Assembly (NCBI GenBank): GCA_934426255.1
Contig: CAKRYD010000005.1
Coordinates: 1 to 64,000, forward strand
Source of the DNA: an uncultured Bacteroidaceae bacterium
GTDB lineage: Bacteria > Bacteroidota > Bacteroidia > Bacteroidales > Bacteroidaceae
DNA: 64,000 nucleotides
Direction: 5' to 3'
In this document: positions 27,247-37,600 of the stretch, one piece after another
Position numbering within the stretch: position 1 is the first letter of the stretch
Layout of the letters: each line of letters opens with the position of its first letter
Notes under the pieces: model-generated
Told to the model about the DNA's origin: nothing
The model's database searches: none
Seen by the model: only the letters and a program-made list of their open reading frames with translations
Program-made: the position numbers and the translations under genes

Positions 27247-30200
27247 ATGAAACATCTGCATAATTATCTCATATTGATACTGGCCATGATCGTGTGTCCG
27301 GTATATGCACAAAAGTATGTCCTGACTTCGGTATCGCAGAAAGGCTCATCGCACTTTGACACCGATGCTAAGGAAATAGTCTTCGGCACAACCGCCGCAC
27401 AAAAGACAGTGACTGCAACCACCAACCTGAAAGTATCTGCCGTGAGCAATGCCGGATGGTGCACAGTAGCCACATCGGGTAAAGAAATAAAAGTAACTGT
27501 AACAGCCAATCCCGACAAGGGAGAGCGCACGGCCGTAGTAAGGCTGCAAGTGAAAGACGGTCTTTCAAAGGATATCAAGGTGCGTCAGTTTGGCAGCACT
27601 CCGGCTGTCTATGCCACGCCTCAGGAGCTGACAGCCGTCGATACGGATGAAATTTCGTTTGAAGTGGCCAGCAGCATAGCCCCTGAATTCACCTGCCCCG
27701 AATGGATAACTCCGGCAGGACCTGCCGCAGCCATCGGCACCAATGTGTACAAGTTCAAACTGTCGGCCATGACAGAAGCTTCGCGCACCGGTTATATCAC
27801 CGTAGGCGGCAACGGAGCAGAACCTGTACGTGTCAAGGTAACCCAACTGACAGAGCAATATCCTACATTCGCCGTTATCAGTGACGTGCATTTCGGCAAT
27901 ACGATGGGCGAAGGTCCGATGGTCAAGGTGCCGAGGGCCTTGAAGAATCTTTCATCGTATAAGAAACTGGATGCCATCTTCGTGGTGGGCGACCTTGCCG
28001 ACAGCGGAACGCCCGAGCAGTACCAGCAGCTTGTAGAAGTCTTCAACAATCCTGCCAACTATTCGAACCCCATAGAGCGCAAGATTTTCATGCTAGGTAA
28101 CCATGACAATTACAGCAGCTCAGCCAACTATGTGCAGGGACTGAAGCCCATGAATGGCGGCAATCCCTATCCTTACGACCAATACATGGTGATAAAAGGC
28201 TATCCGTTCATCACCATAAGCGACCGCGGCAGTGCCAACTGTGACGACAATGACCCGGATGATGGTGAAAAATCCTACCCTAAAGCCGTTCGCGACACCT
28301 TGGCCCGCTGGCTGGAACGTGCCTCAAAGGAATGCCCGGGCAAGCCCATCTTCGTGTTCACCCACGTACCGCCCAAGTATACATGCTATAGCAGCTGGCC
28401 CGGCGAAGGCACGGAAAACTACCCCACATGGGCAATGAAGACATTGAACCCCATCCTGAACAAATATCCTCAGGCCGTGGTTTTCTCGGGTCACAGCCAC
28501 TTCCCGTTGGCCGACCCCCGCTCCATTCATCAGGGAGTAGACCCTAACAGTGACAAGCAAAATTTCTTTACGGCCATCAACACCGGCAGCACCACCTATA
28601 CCGAAATAGAGTCGGCAGTGGATGAAGGCATACACCCCAAAGGCTACGAAAACGTGACAGAAGGGCTCATAGTCAGCGTCCAGCCGAGCGGCAATGTGCT
28701 GGTTCAGCGATACGATACTGAACGCAACGAAGAGATAGAAGCCAATGACCCGTGGGTGCTGAAAGCCCCATTCGACGGCACGAAGTTTGAATATGCCGAT
28801 GCCAGAGACAAATACGACAACAACGTAAACAACCTGAAGCTGAGGGACGGTCTGCCGGTTCCCGAGTTCCCAAGTGATGCCAAGATAGAGCTCCGCAATA
28901 CACCTACCGGCTTTATTGCCACATTCCCGCAAGCCAAGAACAACGACATCGTGTTCAGATATTTGGTGCGTGCCATCAACGATAAGGGATATGCCGACAA
29001 GACAGCCTGGATATTCTCCGGCTATTTCCTGAACAGCGCCACTCCCGAACAGGTTGAGGCCGAGGTCAGCGATTTGGAAGAAGGCAAGCAATATACGGTC
29101 AGTGTCACAGCCTATGATGCCTACGGAAACAGCTCGGCAACCATTGTCAGCGGTCCTATTATAATAGGTAAAAGCACCAATCCCGACGATATGCCTCCTG
29201 CCCGCTTTGGCAGTTGGGACTTCAAAGACAAGGCCGACCCGCTGAAATGTGTAGAGGGAACAGCCCAACTTGTGCCGGCCAACGTAACCTATACCGGCGC
29301 AATAACCATGCAAAACACCATAGACGATGCCGGCATCACCTATACAGAATCAGGTGATGACAAGCTCAGTGCATTGCTTGTGCCCAAGACATCTTCCTTT
29401 AAAGTGGTAACAGGCAAAGCTCTGTCGTCCTACACCATCATGTATGATGTCAGAATAGCCGATGCATTGTCTTGGCACACGCTGCTGCAGACCAACCTGA
29501 AAAACGACGATGATGCGGATTTCTGCATCGACCGCGGTAACCGCAGGGTAGGTCTTTTCCACTCAGACTTCGGATATGCAGGCCAGATGCCTTTGAACGA
29601 ATGGCATCGCATTGTATTGAGAGTAGACAATGGCGTGCCCTCCACCTATATCGATGGCGAGAAATTATTGCAGGGCACCGGAACTGCCAATGGCAGATGG
29701 ACCATACAGGATGACGGCTTCTTTATATTCTGCGACAATGACGGTGAAGACAGCGATATCGATGTAGCCGCCTTCTCAATCTGGGATTCGGCATTGAGCG
29801 ATATGCAGATATGCAATCTGGGAGGCTATGCAACACCGGGCGGAGACGCTCAGGAAGTGCCTGCAAGCATCGGTGAATGGAACTTCACGGGCAGCGATCC
29901 GTTGGGCAACAGTAACGGCACCGAGGTGGAACTTGTGCCCGGTACGGTTTCCGACAAAGGCGAACTTTCCATGAAGGGCTCCATCGATGAAGCCGGCATA
30001 TACTATATCGACGACCCGGGCATACAGGGAAAAGTAATCCGCGTTCCCAAGAATTCGGCCTTGAAACTCTCTGTAGACAAGTCGATGGACAACTACACCT
30101 TATCATATAAGATAAAGCTTCCCAGGCTGGAAAGCTACACTTGTCTGCTGCAATGCACGCCCGACAATTCTAACGATGGCGATATATTCATCAAGAGCGA

Positions 30201-32349
30201 TGGCACAATCGGACTGGCAACCAACGATTGGGGCTATGCCGGAAACTTGTCTGCCAACACCTGGTATCACTTTGTCTTTACAGTAAAAGACGGTGTCCCC
30301 AGTTCATATATCGACGGAGAAGAACTCCTTAAAGGCTCAGGCGTGGCAGAAAACCGCTATGTCATTTCGGAAGAAGGTGCATACCTGTTCTGCGACAACG
30401 ACGGTGAAATGGGTGATGTCGACGTTGCCGGACTGAGATTCTGGAATGTCGCCCTCAGCAGTGAGCAGATAAAGCAACTGGAAGCCGAAGAAGCATCCAG
30501 CGGAAAGCTTTATGCCGATGTGAGAGAAATCAATATGCGCGAAGGCGATGAGTTTAGCATCAGAGTCACCAGCACAGTAGAGCCTACATTTGAACTTCCC
30601 GAGTGGATACAGCTCAAACGCCCGGTTCCGTCTATCGGAAGCAGCAAGTATGTGTTCCATGTCGACCCGATGACAGAGGTAGGCACGCGCACAGCCGAAG
30701 TCACCATCAAGGGACCCGACGCCTGCGGCCTTGCTCCCTATGTCATCACAGTGACGCAAACCTACTCGGGAGCCGATGTACCTCAGGCAAAGGCTACATG
30801 GAATTTCAACAATCCATCGTCGCTTCTCGACTGCGAAAATCCAGAGGCTGCATTCATGCAGGCCGCCACAATCGGAGACAACAGCGTATCATTGGTAGAT
30901 TCATACGACGAAGCCGGAATCACAGCTATCGCAGGCCCCACCGCCGACAACAAGGCTATCCGCGTGCCGGCCGGCAGTGCATTGAACATTCTCTTTGATG
31001 CCGAAAGCGAAGAGCGTATTACCGATTATGCCATCATGTATGATATCCGTGTGCCCGAAAAGATAGGATGGTGCGGATTGCTCCAAACCAATTTAAGCAA
31101 TAATGATGATGCCGATTTCTTCATCAACGGTTCCTATTCAACCATCGGCAGCGGTGGCAACGGCTGGCACTATGATGGAAAGGTATATGCCAACCGTTGG
31201 TACAGAATAGTGCTGAACCTTGTCGACGGCGTTCCTTCTGCCTATATCAATGGCGAACTGGTAACGGCCTCCGAAAGCGCTCACGAAAGATGGGCTTTGG
31301 ATCCGTTGGGGTGCCTTCTGTTTTGCGACAATGACGGAGAGAAGACCGACATAGACGTTGCAGCCATCAGCTACTGGGACAACGGGCTGACAAGTGCTCA
31401 GATAGCCAAGTTGGGCAGTGTAGACTATCCCTACATCTTTACCGACAACGAGAAAGTGGAGCTTGAAGACGGCACAAACAGCTTTACCATTACCGTCAAA
31501 AGCTCCGTAGTGCCCCAATTTGAAACTTCCGAATGGATCCGTCCTGTCAGCGTTTCACCGGCAGCAGGCGAACACATCTACCAGTTTCGTGCCGACGAGA
31601 TGCAAGAGGAAGGCGTACGCGAAGGTACCATCACCATTACATCTGCCGATGCCGCCGCAGCCTGCGAGCCAGTAGTAATAAAAGTGGTGCAGAGCCACTA
31701 TGCAGGTGGTGTTCCCACACCCACGGCAGCATGGGATTTCAGCGACGAATCAGACTTGTTGAAAGCCCGGACGGGTACAGCCGTCTTGTTGCCCTACAGT
31801 GTAAGCGACAATGGCTCTACCGAGAGACTCGAAAGTGCTGCCAGCCTCGACATAACGCCGATTGAAGGCCCGAATGCCGGCAGCAAGGCCGTAACGCTCG
31901 GCAAGAATGCGGCCTTCTTGATGGAACCCAACGAAGGCCGTGCCCTCTCAAGCTACACTCTGATGATGGACATTCGCAGGAACACAGAAGAATGGTGTTC
32001 ACTGATACAAACCAATCTGGAAAATTCGGAAGACGGAGAAATCTTTATCCAGCCATCCGGAGATATAGGTCTTGGAGGCCATATACCATATGTCAACAAG
32101 ATAGAAACGTCCCAATGGCATCGCATTGTCGTGGTAGTGAAAGACAATGTCCCGGCCATCTATGTCGATGGTACGCTTGCCACCGCCGCCTCATCGGCAT
32201 TCGACAGATACACGATTGCAGAGCAGGGTGCATTTCTTTTCTGCGACAATGACGGCGAGATGAGTCCTATAGATATTTCAGCCATCAGGTTCTGGACCGG
32301 GCCGTTGTCGGCAGGCCAGGTTGAAGCGCTTGGTAAAGTGACCGAATAG
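27247..32349 (+). CDS. Secreted BACON-metallophosphoesterase-LamG protein
   Basis: A 1700-residue exported protein with signal peptide MKHLHNYLILILAMIVCPVYAQ. Residues about 40-118 and 120-202 are two BACON-like beta domains. A calcineurin-type metallophosphoesterase follows at about 207-480, with metal-binding motifs ISDVHFG (211-217), VGDLAD (247-252), LGNHDN (283-288), THVPP (372-376) and SGHSH (414-418). Next comes a fibronectin-like stretch, then four LamG/concanavalin-type units. Each opens with a GSWDF, GEWNF, ATWNF or AAWDF strand and ends near FCDNDGE. Further BACON-like modules lie between units 2 and 3 and between units 3 and 4. The enzyme motifs look intact, so it should be an active phosphoesterase held on glycans; the substrate is unknown. 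Confidence 0.88.
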   Translation: MKHLHNYLILILAMIVCPVYAQKYVLTSVSQKGSSHFDTDAKEIVFGTTAAQKTVTATTNLKVSAVSNAGWCTVATSGKEIKVTVTANPDKGERTAVVRLQVKDGLSKDIKVRQFGSTPAVYATPQELTAVDTDEISFEVASSIAPEFTCPEWITPAGPAAAIGTNVYKFKLSAMTEASRTGYITVGGNGAEPVRVKVTQLTEQYPTFAVISDVHFGNTMGEGPMVKVPRALKNLSSYKKLDAIFVVGDLADSGTPEQYQQLVEVFNNPANYSNPIERKIFMLGNHDNYSSSANYVQGLKPMNGGNPYPYDQYMVIKGYPFITISDRGSANCDDNDPDDGEKSYPKAVRDTLARWLERASKECPGKPIFVFTHVPPKYTCYSSWPGEGTENYPTWAMKTLNPILNKYPQAVVFSGHSHFPLADPRSIHQGVDPNSDKQNFFTAINTGSTTYTEIESAVDEGIHPKGYENVTEGLIVSVQPSGNVLVQRYDTERNEEIEANDPWVLKAPFDGTKFEYADARDKYDNNVNNLKLRDGLPVPEFPSDAKIELRNTPTGFIATFPQAKNNDIVFRYLVRAINDKGYADKTAWIFSGYFLNSATPEQVEAEVSDLEEGKQYTVSVTAYDAYGNSSATIVSGPIIIGKSTNPDDMPPARFGSWDFKDKADPLKCVEGTAQLVPANVTYTGAITMQNTIDDAGITYTESGDDKLSALLVPKTSSFKVVTGKALSSYTIMYDVRIADALSWHTLLQTNLKNDDDADFCIDRGNRRVGLFHSDFGYAGQMPLNEWHRIVLRVDNGVPSTYIDGEKLLQGTGTANGRWTIQDDGFFIFCDNDGEDSDIDVAAFSIWDSALSDMQICNLGGYATPGGDAQEVPASIGEWNFTGSDPLGNSNGTEVELVPGTVSDKGELSMKGSIDEAGIYYIDDPGIQGKVIRVPKNSALKLSVDKSMDNYTLSYKIKLPRLESYTCLLQCTPDNSNDGDIFIKSDGTIGLATNDWGYAGNLSANTWYHFVFTVKDGVPSSYIDGEELLKGSGVAENRYVISEEGAYLFCDNDGEMGDVDVAGLRFWNVALSSEQIKQLEAEEASSGKLYADVREINMREGDEFSIRVTSTVEPTFELPEWIQLKRPVPSIGSSKYVFHVDPMTEVGTRTAEVTIKGPDACGLAPYVITVTQTYSGADVPQAKATWNFNNPSSLLDCENPEAAFMQAATIGDNSVSLVDSYDEAGITAIAGPTADNKAIRVPAGSALNILFDAESEERITDYAIMYDIRVPEKIGWCGLLQTNLSNNDDADFFINGSYSTIGSGGNGWHYDGKVYANRWYRIVLNLVDGVPSAYINGELVTASESAHERWALDPLGCLLFCDNDGEKTDIDVAAISYWDNGLTSAQIAKLGSVDYPYIFTDNEKVELEDGTNSFTITVKSSVVPQFETSEWIRPVSVSPAAGEHIYQFRADEMQEEGVREGTITITSADAAAACEPVVIKVVQSHYAGGVPTPTAAWDFSDESDLLKARTGTAVLLPYSVSDNGSTERLESAASLDITPIEGPNAGSKAVTLGKNAAFLMEPNEGRALSSYTLMMDIRRNTEEWCSLIQTNLENSEDGEIFIQPSGDIGLGGHIPYVNKIETSQWHRIVVVVKDNVPAIYVDGTLATAASSAFDRYTIAEQGAFLFCDNDGEMSPIDISAIRFWTGPLSAGQVEALGKVTE

Positions 32350-32368
32350 GTTTCACTCCATATTCTAT

Positions 32369-32414
32369 GAAACGGGGTCTGATGCAAGGCTTTTGCCACA
32401 TCAGACCCCGTTTC
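32369..32414. terminator. Bidirectional terminator between convergent genes
   Basis: GAAACGGGGTCTGATG and CATCAGACCCCGTTTC are a perfect 16-bp inverted repeat, with an inner GGC-TTTT-GCC stem in the loop. T-containing tails flank it on both strands. It separates the plus-strand metallophosphoesterase gene from the minus-strand LRR-transglutaminase gene. Confidence 0.85.
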
Positions 32415-32431
32415 CTTATAGTAAGGGCGCA

Positions 32432-34420
32432 TTATCGTGCTACATCGGGTGCCTGCCAGAAAAAGTCGGCGTCAGTGGTCTTGATACCTCCGCCGTGACA
32501 TTCGCTGCCCAAGGGCTGAAGTGTAATGTAGTCCGACTGCTTGCCGTCGCTTTCAACTTCCGGCCGGTTGTCTGCATGGCAGCTAAGGTAGAAAAGGTTT
32601 TTGGCCATGTAGCTTTCAAGATATTCTTCTTTTGTCAGCTTGGTTTCGTTGTTCCAGTTGGCATCTTCGTTCAAGTTGAGCGGTAATCCCTTGATGAGCC
32701 TTTCCCTCACTTCGCGATGATTGAGCAACGTGCCGTTTTCATCTGTAACATATGCCGCAAAACTTGGATCCATCCATACCCATTTGTTCAGCGTGCGACT
32801 CCACACAATAGCCATTACGTGACAGTCGGGGTCATCTGCTTTTTTTGAGGAGCAAGTGATAAAACGTGCCGGCATGCCGAGTGCCAGATAGCAGTCGGCA
32901 AGCATCATGCCGAGAAAACGGCAGTTGTACGGGCGCTTTTCTTTCTTTGCCAGCCGATACAGCTCCAGGGCATTATATTTGCAGTCGGGCCATGAACTGC
33001 CTCCATCGTGTCGTATGGCATTGTGCAGCCAATACATCACGTTCTTGATTTTGCTGATTTCGTCTCCGTTGCCTGCAATGCTGTCGAGTTTGAGTGAATC
33101 GCGTATTTGTTTTAGCAAAGGAGTGTCAAGCTCGTAGGTAAACCGGGTGGGTGTCTGGCTGTCGCGCGAATAGCGTGAATATTTCCGCAGCAACCCTATG
33201 TAGCCGCCATATTCTTTTGTCTCTTTGGCAAGCCTAACGAAAGAGGTGTCGTTTTTAAGCCAGTCAAAAATGCTGCTTTCTAAGTCCATGGAGCCTTCTC
33301 CGTTGTCGATACTCTTTTGCAGATCGCCGAATATGATAGACTTGTATTTGTCGTAATCGCAATCCGTGATATCCAGCTGATGGGCCAGGCTACCCATGAG
33401 CAAAAGCGTGTATGCGTTTGCATCCGAATAGTTCCGGCTTTTGAGATAATCGGCCATTTCTCTGAAAAGCCTTTTGCTTTTGGCTCGTTGGCTCGTGTCT
33501 GTGATGTCTGTCTGTGGCAGTACTTGTGTGTTTGCGCTGTTGAATATGACACCGTTTACCGTGTAGCCTTTGAACAGCGGACAGCCGGGTGTCTCGGCAA
33601 ATGCTGTGCTCAGCACACCTTTTTCAAAGATAATTTCCTTGAGTTGCGGGCAGTTGCTAAGCCAGTGTGTGCCTCCTCCCGAAGATATTATGTTGCCCCC
33701 GAACACCACACGCTCAAGACTCGCACATTCCGTAAAGGTGTCCCAACCGTCAATGTGTCCTATGGTGCCGTCAATGACGATTTCTCTTAAATTTGGGCAA
33801 CCCTTTACTGTTCCTGAACCGGCGATATATCTTACGTTGTGCATCTTGAGCGTTTTCAGCTTGGGGCAGTTGGTGAAACACTGCTTAATGTTTTTTGCAT
33901 GTCGGGGAAATACTACTTCTTCCAGTTGTCGGCATTTGTCGAAGGCCTGTTTGTCAATAGATGTGTTTTCGGCCAATACCACACGTTTCACTTTGGAGTT
34001 GTAGAAAGCCTTAGCTTCAATGTGGGTAAGAGATATAGGCATTATTATCTCGTCAACGGCACAGCCGGCAAAGGCTTCCTGCGGTATGGCATTTTCGTCG
34101 TTGATAGTTTTGCCGTCGGCAGAGTAGGCCGTGTTATCTTTCTTTAGTTTGGTTTCGCTCAGGTCAAGACGTAAAACTGTATTGCCCTTTTGTGCCGTCA
34201 TTATGCCGTCGGTATCCAAAAGTTTGCGCAGAAGCCTCCAGTCTGTGCCGTTGAGTGTGCCCTTTATTTTAAGGTCGTTGATAGTGGAGAACTTGTTTGC
34301 GGTGATTTGTTCCGACAGCGTTCCAGGAATGTTTACGTTTACAGTAATCTTTTTTGCACTGGCAGTAGTTGCCAGAATGGCCGCAGCCATCATACATGCA
34401 ATTTGTGCTTTGTTCTTCAT
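32432..34420 (-). CDS. Secreted LRR_5 protein with transglutaminase-like domain
   Basis: A 662-residue exported protein. The start at 34420 (MKNKAQIACMMAAAILATTASA) gives a signal peptide; upstream codons to 34471 overlap the promoter. Residues about 110-310 are BspA-type leucine-rich repeats (for example FTNCPKLKTLKMHNVRYI, CPNLREIVI, CPQLKEIIF). The C-terminal part from about 450 is a transglutaminase/cysteine-protease-like domain. The likely Cys-His-Asp triad lies in PYNCRFLGMML, DCHVMAIVW and WVWMDPSF. LRR_5 with transglutaminase-like domains occurs in gut Bacteroidales surface proteins; a peptidase or amidase acting on peptides or glycopeptides is possible. It is preceded by a very good promoter. 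Confidence 0.85.
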   Translation of the reverse strand: MKNKAQIACMMAAAILATTASAKKITVNVNIPGTLSEQITANKFSTINDLKIKGTLNGTDWRLLRKLLDTDGIMTAQKGNTVLRLDLSETKLKKDNTAYSADGKTINDENAIPQEAFAGCAVDEIIMPISLTHIEAKAFYNSKVKRVVLAENTSIDKQAFDKCRQLEEVVFPRHAKNIKQCFTNCPKLKTLKMHNVRYIAGSGTVKGCPNLREIVIDGTIGHIDGWDTFTECASLERVVFGGNIISSGGGTHWLSNCPQLKEIIFEKGVLSTAFAETPGCPLFKGYTVNGVIFNSANTQVLPQTDITDTSQRAKSKRLFREMADYLKSRNYSDANAYTLLLMGSLAHQLDITDCDYDKYKSIIFGDLQKSIDNGEGSMDLESSIFDWLKNDTSFVRLAKETKEYGGYIGLLRKYSRYSRDSQTPTRFTYELDTPLLKQIRDSLKLDSIAGNGDEISKIKNVMYWLHNAIRHDGGSSWPDCKYNALELYRLAKKEKRPYNCRFLGMMLADCYLALGMPARFITCSSKKADDPDCHVMAIVWSRTLNKWVWMDPSFAAYVTDENGTLLNHREVRERLIKGLPLNLNEDANWNNETKLTKEEYLESYMAKNLFYLSCHADNRPEVESDGKQSDYITLQPLGSECHGGGIKTTDADFFWQAPDVAR

Positions 34421-34468
34421 TGTAGGTGTTGTTTTGGTCTGTTTGTTTGTATAAACGCGAAACATTGA

Positions 34469-34499
34469 CAAAGGTAACGCGAAACATTGTTAAAACAAA
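34469..34499 (-). promoter_or_regulatory. Promoter of LRR-transglutaminase gene
   Basis: On the minus strand a TTTG (34496-34499) is followed after 19 bases by TACCTTTG (34469-34476), an exact match to the Bacteroidetes TTTG-(19-21)-TAnnTTTG promoter. It lies 48 bases upstream of the start codon. Confidence 0.75.
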
Positions 34500-34546
34500 G
34501 TCGCTTCATCAGCTTTTCAATGAAGATGTATATACAGGAATATGAA

Positions 34547-34577
34547 GGGGAGCATTCGTGTGGGTGGAATGCTCCCC
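34547..34577 (-). terminator. Terminator of FISUMP gene
   Basis: GGGGAGCATTC and GAATGCTCCCC form a perfect 11-bp stem with a 9-base loop, 28 bases past the stop codon of the FISUMP/FG-GAP gene. The following T tract is weak. Confidence 0.65.
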
Positions 34578-34605
34578 TGTTGGGGGTAGATAGTCAATAT
34601 AAGGT

Positions 34606-37600
34606 CTATTTCATACTGCTTGCTGCTTTGTTTGCAACCCTACTCTTGGGCCTCACGATATAGTTTACTACAGGAAAGGTTTGTCCGTCGATAGTGTGTT
34701 TGTACCAGCAGAGGTTCCAGTCAAAGAAGGTACGATTGGGGTTGCGATCACCGGATGCCAGACCGGGCACGCAGGCAGAAACGGCAAAACCGCTGCCCTC
34801 GGTGTGTGTTGTTTCATTGGTGTTGTTGTAGCCGAAACCGGCTCCGGCTTTGACACATCCTGTGGTGACTACCAGCTCGCTCTCTACGCCAAAGGTGAAT
34901 CCGGCAGTTTTTGAGGTGCTTTCGTCCAAGGCTATTTCGCGGATAACAGAACCTCCGGATCCTGTGGTTACCCAATCGTCTTCTCTGCCGTTGCCCCACA
35001 TCACGTTGCCTACAGACTTAATGTCTTTGCCGGAGGCAGGATAGGAATAGGGGTCGCCAATGCGATGGTTGAATACCTGGCTGATGTCGGGTGTGCCCGG
35101 TGCGTCGGCCATTAAATACTGATACTCTTTGGCTGCCAGTCCTATGGTTTTGGCTTGTCCGGGCATGGCGATGATGAAGTCGCCGCCCAATTCGTCTGGG
35201 TTGTCTGCTTTAACTATTTCATAGGTATATATGGTATAAGGGGTTACCTGCATTACTACGCGGTCGTCATCGCGAGCTTCATACTGCTGGCTGTAGGTGA
35301 TGGTTTTGCCTGAGGATGACGATGAGCTGCACTCCTGTTGTATTTTTGTGGTAAAGTCCATGCCGGCAATTTTCTGTCCGGTGATGGGTGCGTTGATTTC
35401 CAATTCAAACCCCAGAATGGCCGATGAGGATATGCTACTTGATTGGGTCGTTGTAGTGGTGCTGCTGCGCGAATAGCCCCATGATGTGACAAAATCATAG
35501 TCGGGCTTTTGCTCGCTTTCGGCGTAGGAGTAGGTGGGTGGTGCAGCTAACATGGCATAGATGCGTGGCTCGGAATAGGCTGCTGTTCTTGATTTGAATT
35601 TCAGCTGCTTGCTCATAGTGCGGTCGTTGACTGCACAGAGTGCGGCTGAGTTGCACCATTCGGCATCACCGCCTCCGAACCACCACATGAGCTCTACCTG
35701 GTTGAGCTGTCCCTTGTTTTCCCAGCGTGTGCCATTTTTGCCGTAGTGGAAATATTTGTCGTCGTAGTAGGTCTGTCTGGTAACCGTATATTTGTGCTCT
35801 TTGTCGAAGTTGTCTTTGGGTTCGAACCATGCATCGCACATGCAGGTGAGATTGTATCGCGAGGCATTGCGATCGAAACTGTTCCAACTGGCGAAGTAGT
35901 AGAGACCGTCCTGTCCGGTGCCCTTTACGTCGGCAGCAATGATGTGATCGGCCAGAATGGACCAATGTGTGTCGTCAACAAACCCCAATACCTGTTCCAC
36001 AAATTTGACTTTGCCTTGTTCTGCATCCCATGTCCAAAGGTCGGCACCAACGATGATGTCGCAGGGCTTGTCTTGACCGCGCAAATAAGGGAGGGTGATG
36101 TTGTTGTTGCCGATGTGGCCGTCGTAGCCGCGGAAACTGCCTACATTGTTGCCGGTCATAGGAACTGTTTCAAGATTGCCCGAGGCTCCCGGTTTGTAGC
36201 GATAGATGTTCATCGTGGCGTTTTTGGCTATGGTGGTGCCACTGAAGTTTCGCATCAGTGTTACGATTTCCGGATATACGCTGTTGGTTACGCGTCCTAC
36301 CTTGATGTCAAGGAACCATGTTTTTCCTGCATCTCCCGATACTTCTACTGAGGCCATTTCGTCATCAAGGTCGCCATTCCTATAGATGCTGACCCAGCAT
36401 CGGCCTGTGGCACGCATTACGAGCACGTCCTGTACGCCGTCGCTATTGATATCGCCCAAGGCGATGCGTACGGGTGCATCGGGATTGTTGGTGCGGAAGC
36501 TGCGGTGTGCCAATAACGACTGTTTTTCCTGGCCGTTCAACAGCTTTGCCCCGTCATAGATATAGACATCACCGTTCACACTCACTACGATGTCATCAAC
36601 GCCATCTTCGTTGAAATCTGCCGAGAGTATCTGGAAGTGTCGTTGCACATAGTCAATGCGCGACTCTGTTGTGCGGTTTTCGTCATCGTAGAGAAAATAC
36701 TTGAGGCGGTTCTTGGCAAGTGGGGCGTAGTAGTAAGTGTTGGGCAGGGTAACTTTTTTTACTTGGTTGTAGTTTAGTGTGGAATCGCCATAGAATTCCA
36801 ATGTGATAGTGCCGTTGCCAAACACATCCGGCGAGTCGGTGCGCTTATATTTACCATTGATGAGCTGTGTCCATAGGCGCATGGGGCGGCTCCACTTCCC
36901 CTCTACGATATACTGACGTCCTCCTGGCGATGTCATGGCAGTCATCTTGCGCAGCGTGTTACCATCATTCTGTTCTGCAAATCCGTTGTGATGAAAGTCG
37001 AAGTTTTGAGGATCGCGGCCATTCTTGTCACGACAAGAAAGAATACCAGAACGCTTTTCCATATCGCTTGAACGATACTGTCCGCCGCTAAAATCGAAGG
37101 CAACACTCTGCATGCCAGCCTTCATGGTGTAGGTGTCGCCGAGGGGGCCATTGCTTTCGCCCTTTACGCGGGTTGGCATATTCTTGGGCAGTAGATCGAA
37201 TCTTTGCATCATGGGAGTATAGGCCGACGGAGCACTTCTCATGCCACGCACATGGAAGCCTACGCTGTTGTCCAAATGTGTCATTATGCTCACATTATCC
37301 TGTCCATCCTGTAGCACGAGGCTAGTGGGTTTCAGATTCTTGGTGCTGCGCAACAGATAGCGCGCTTGAGATGCAACGTTGATGGTTCCCTTATAAAGGT
37401 CACCGTGAGGTGTGAGCCCCAGTGAGTAGACGTCCGTGCCGGTTTCTTGTGAGGGCCACTCTCTACCGCGGCTCTTCATTGCCTTGCCTGCCTTCGCATA
37501 GCCTCCCAGTTTGCCTATCAGGTAATCCACTTCTCCTTGTGAGGGCAAGGTCCATCCTTCGGGTAGCGCTTTCAGCGCTGCTGCCTTTGTGTAGTATACA

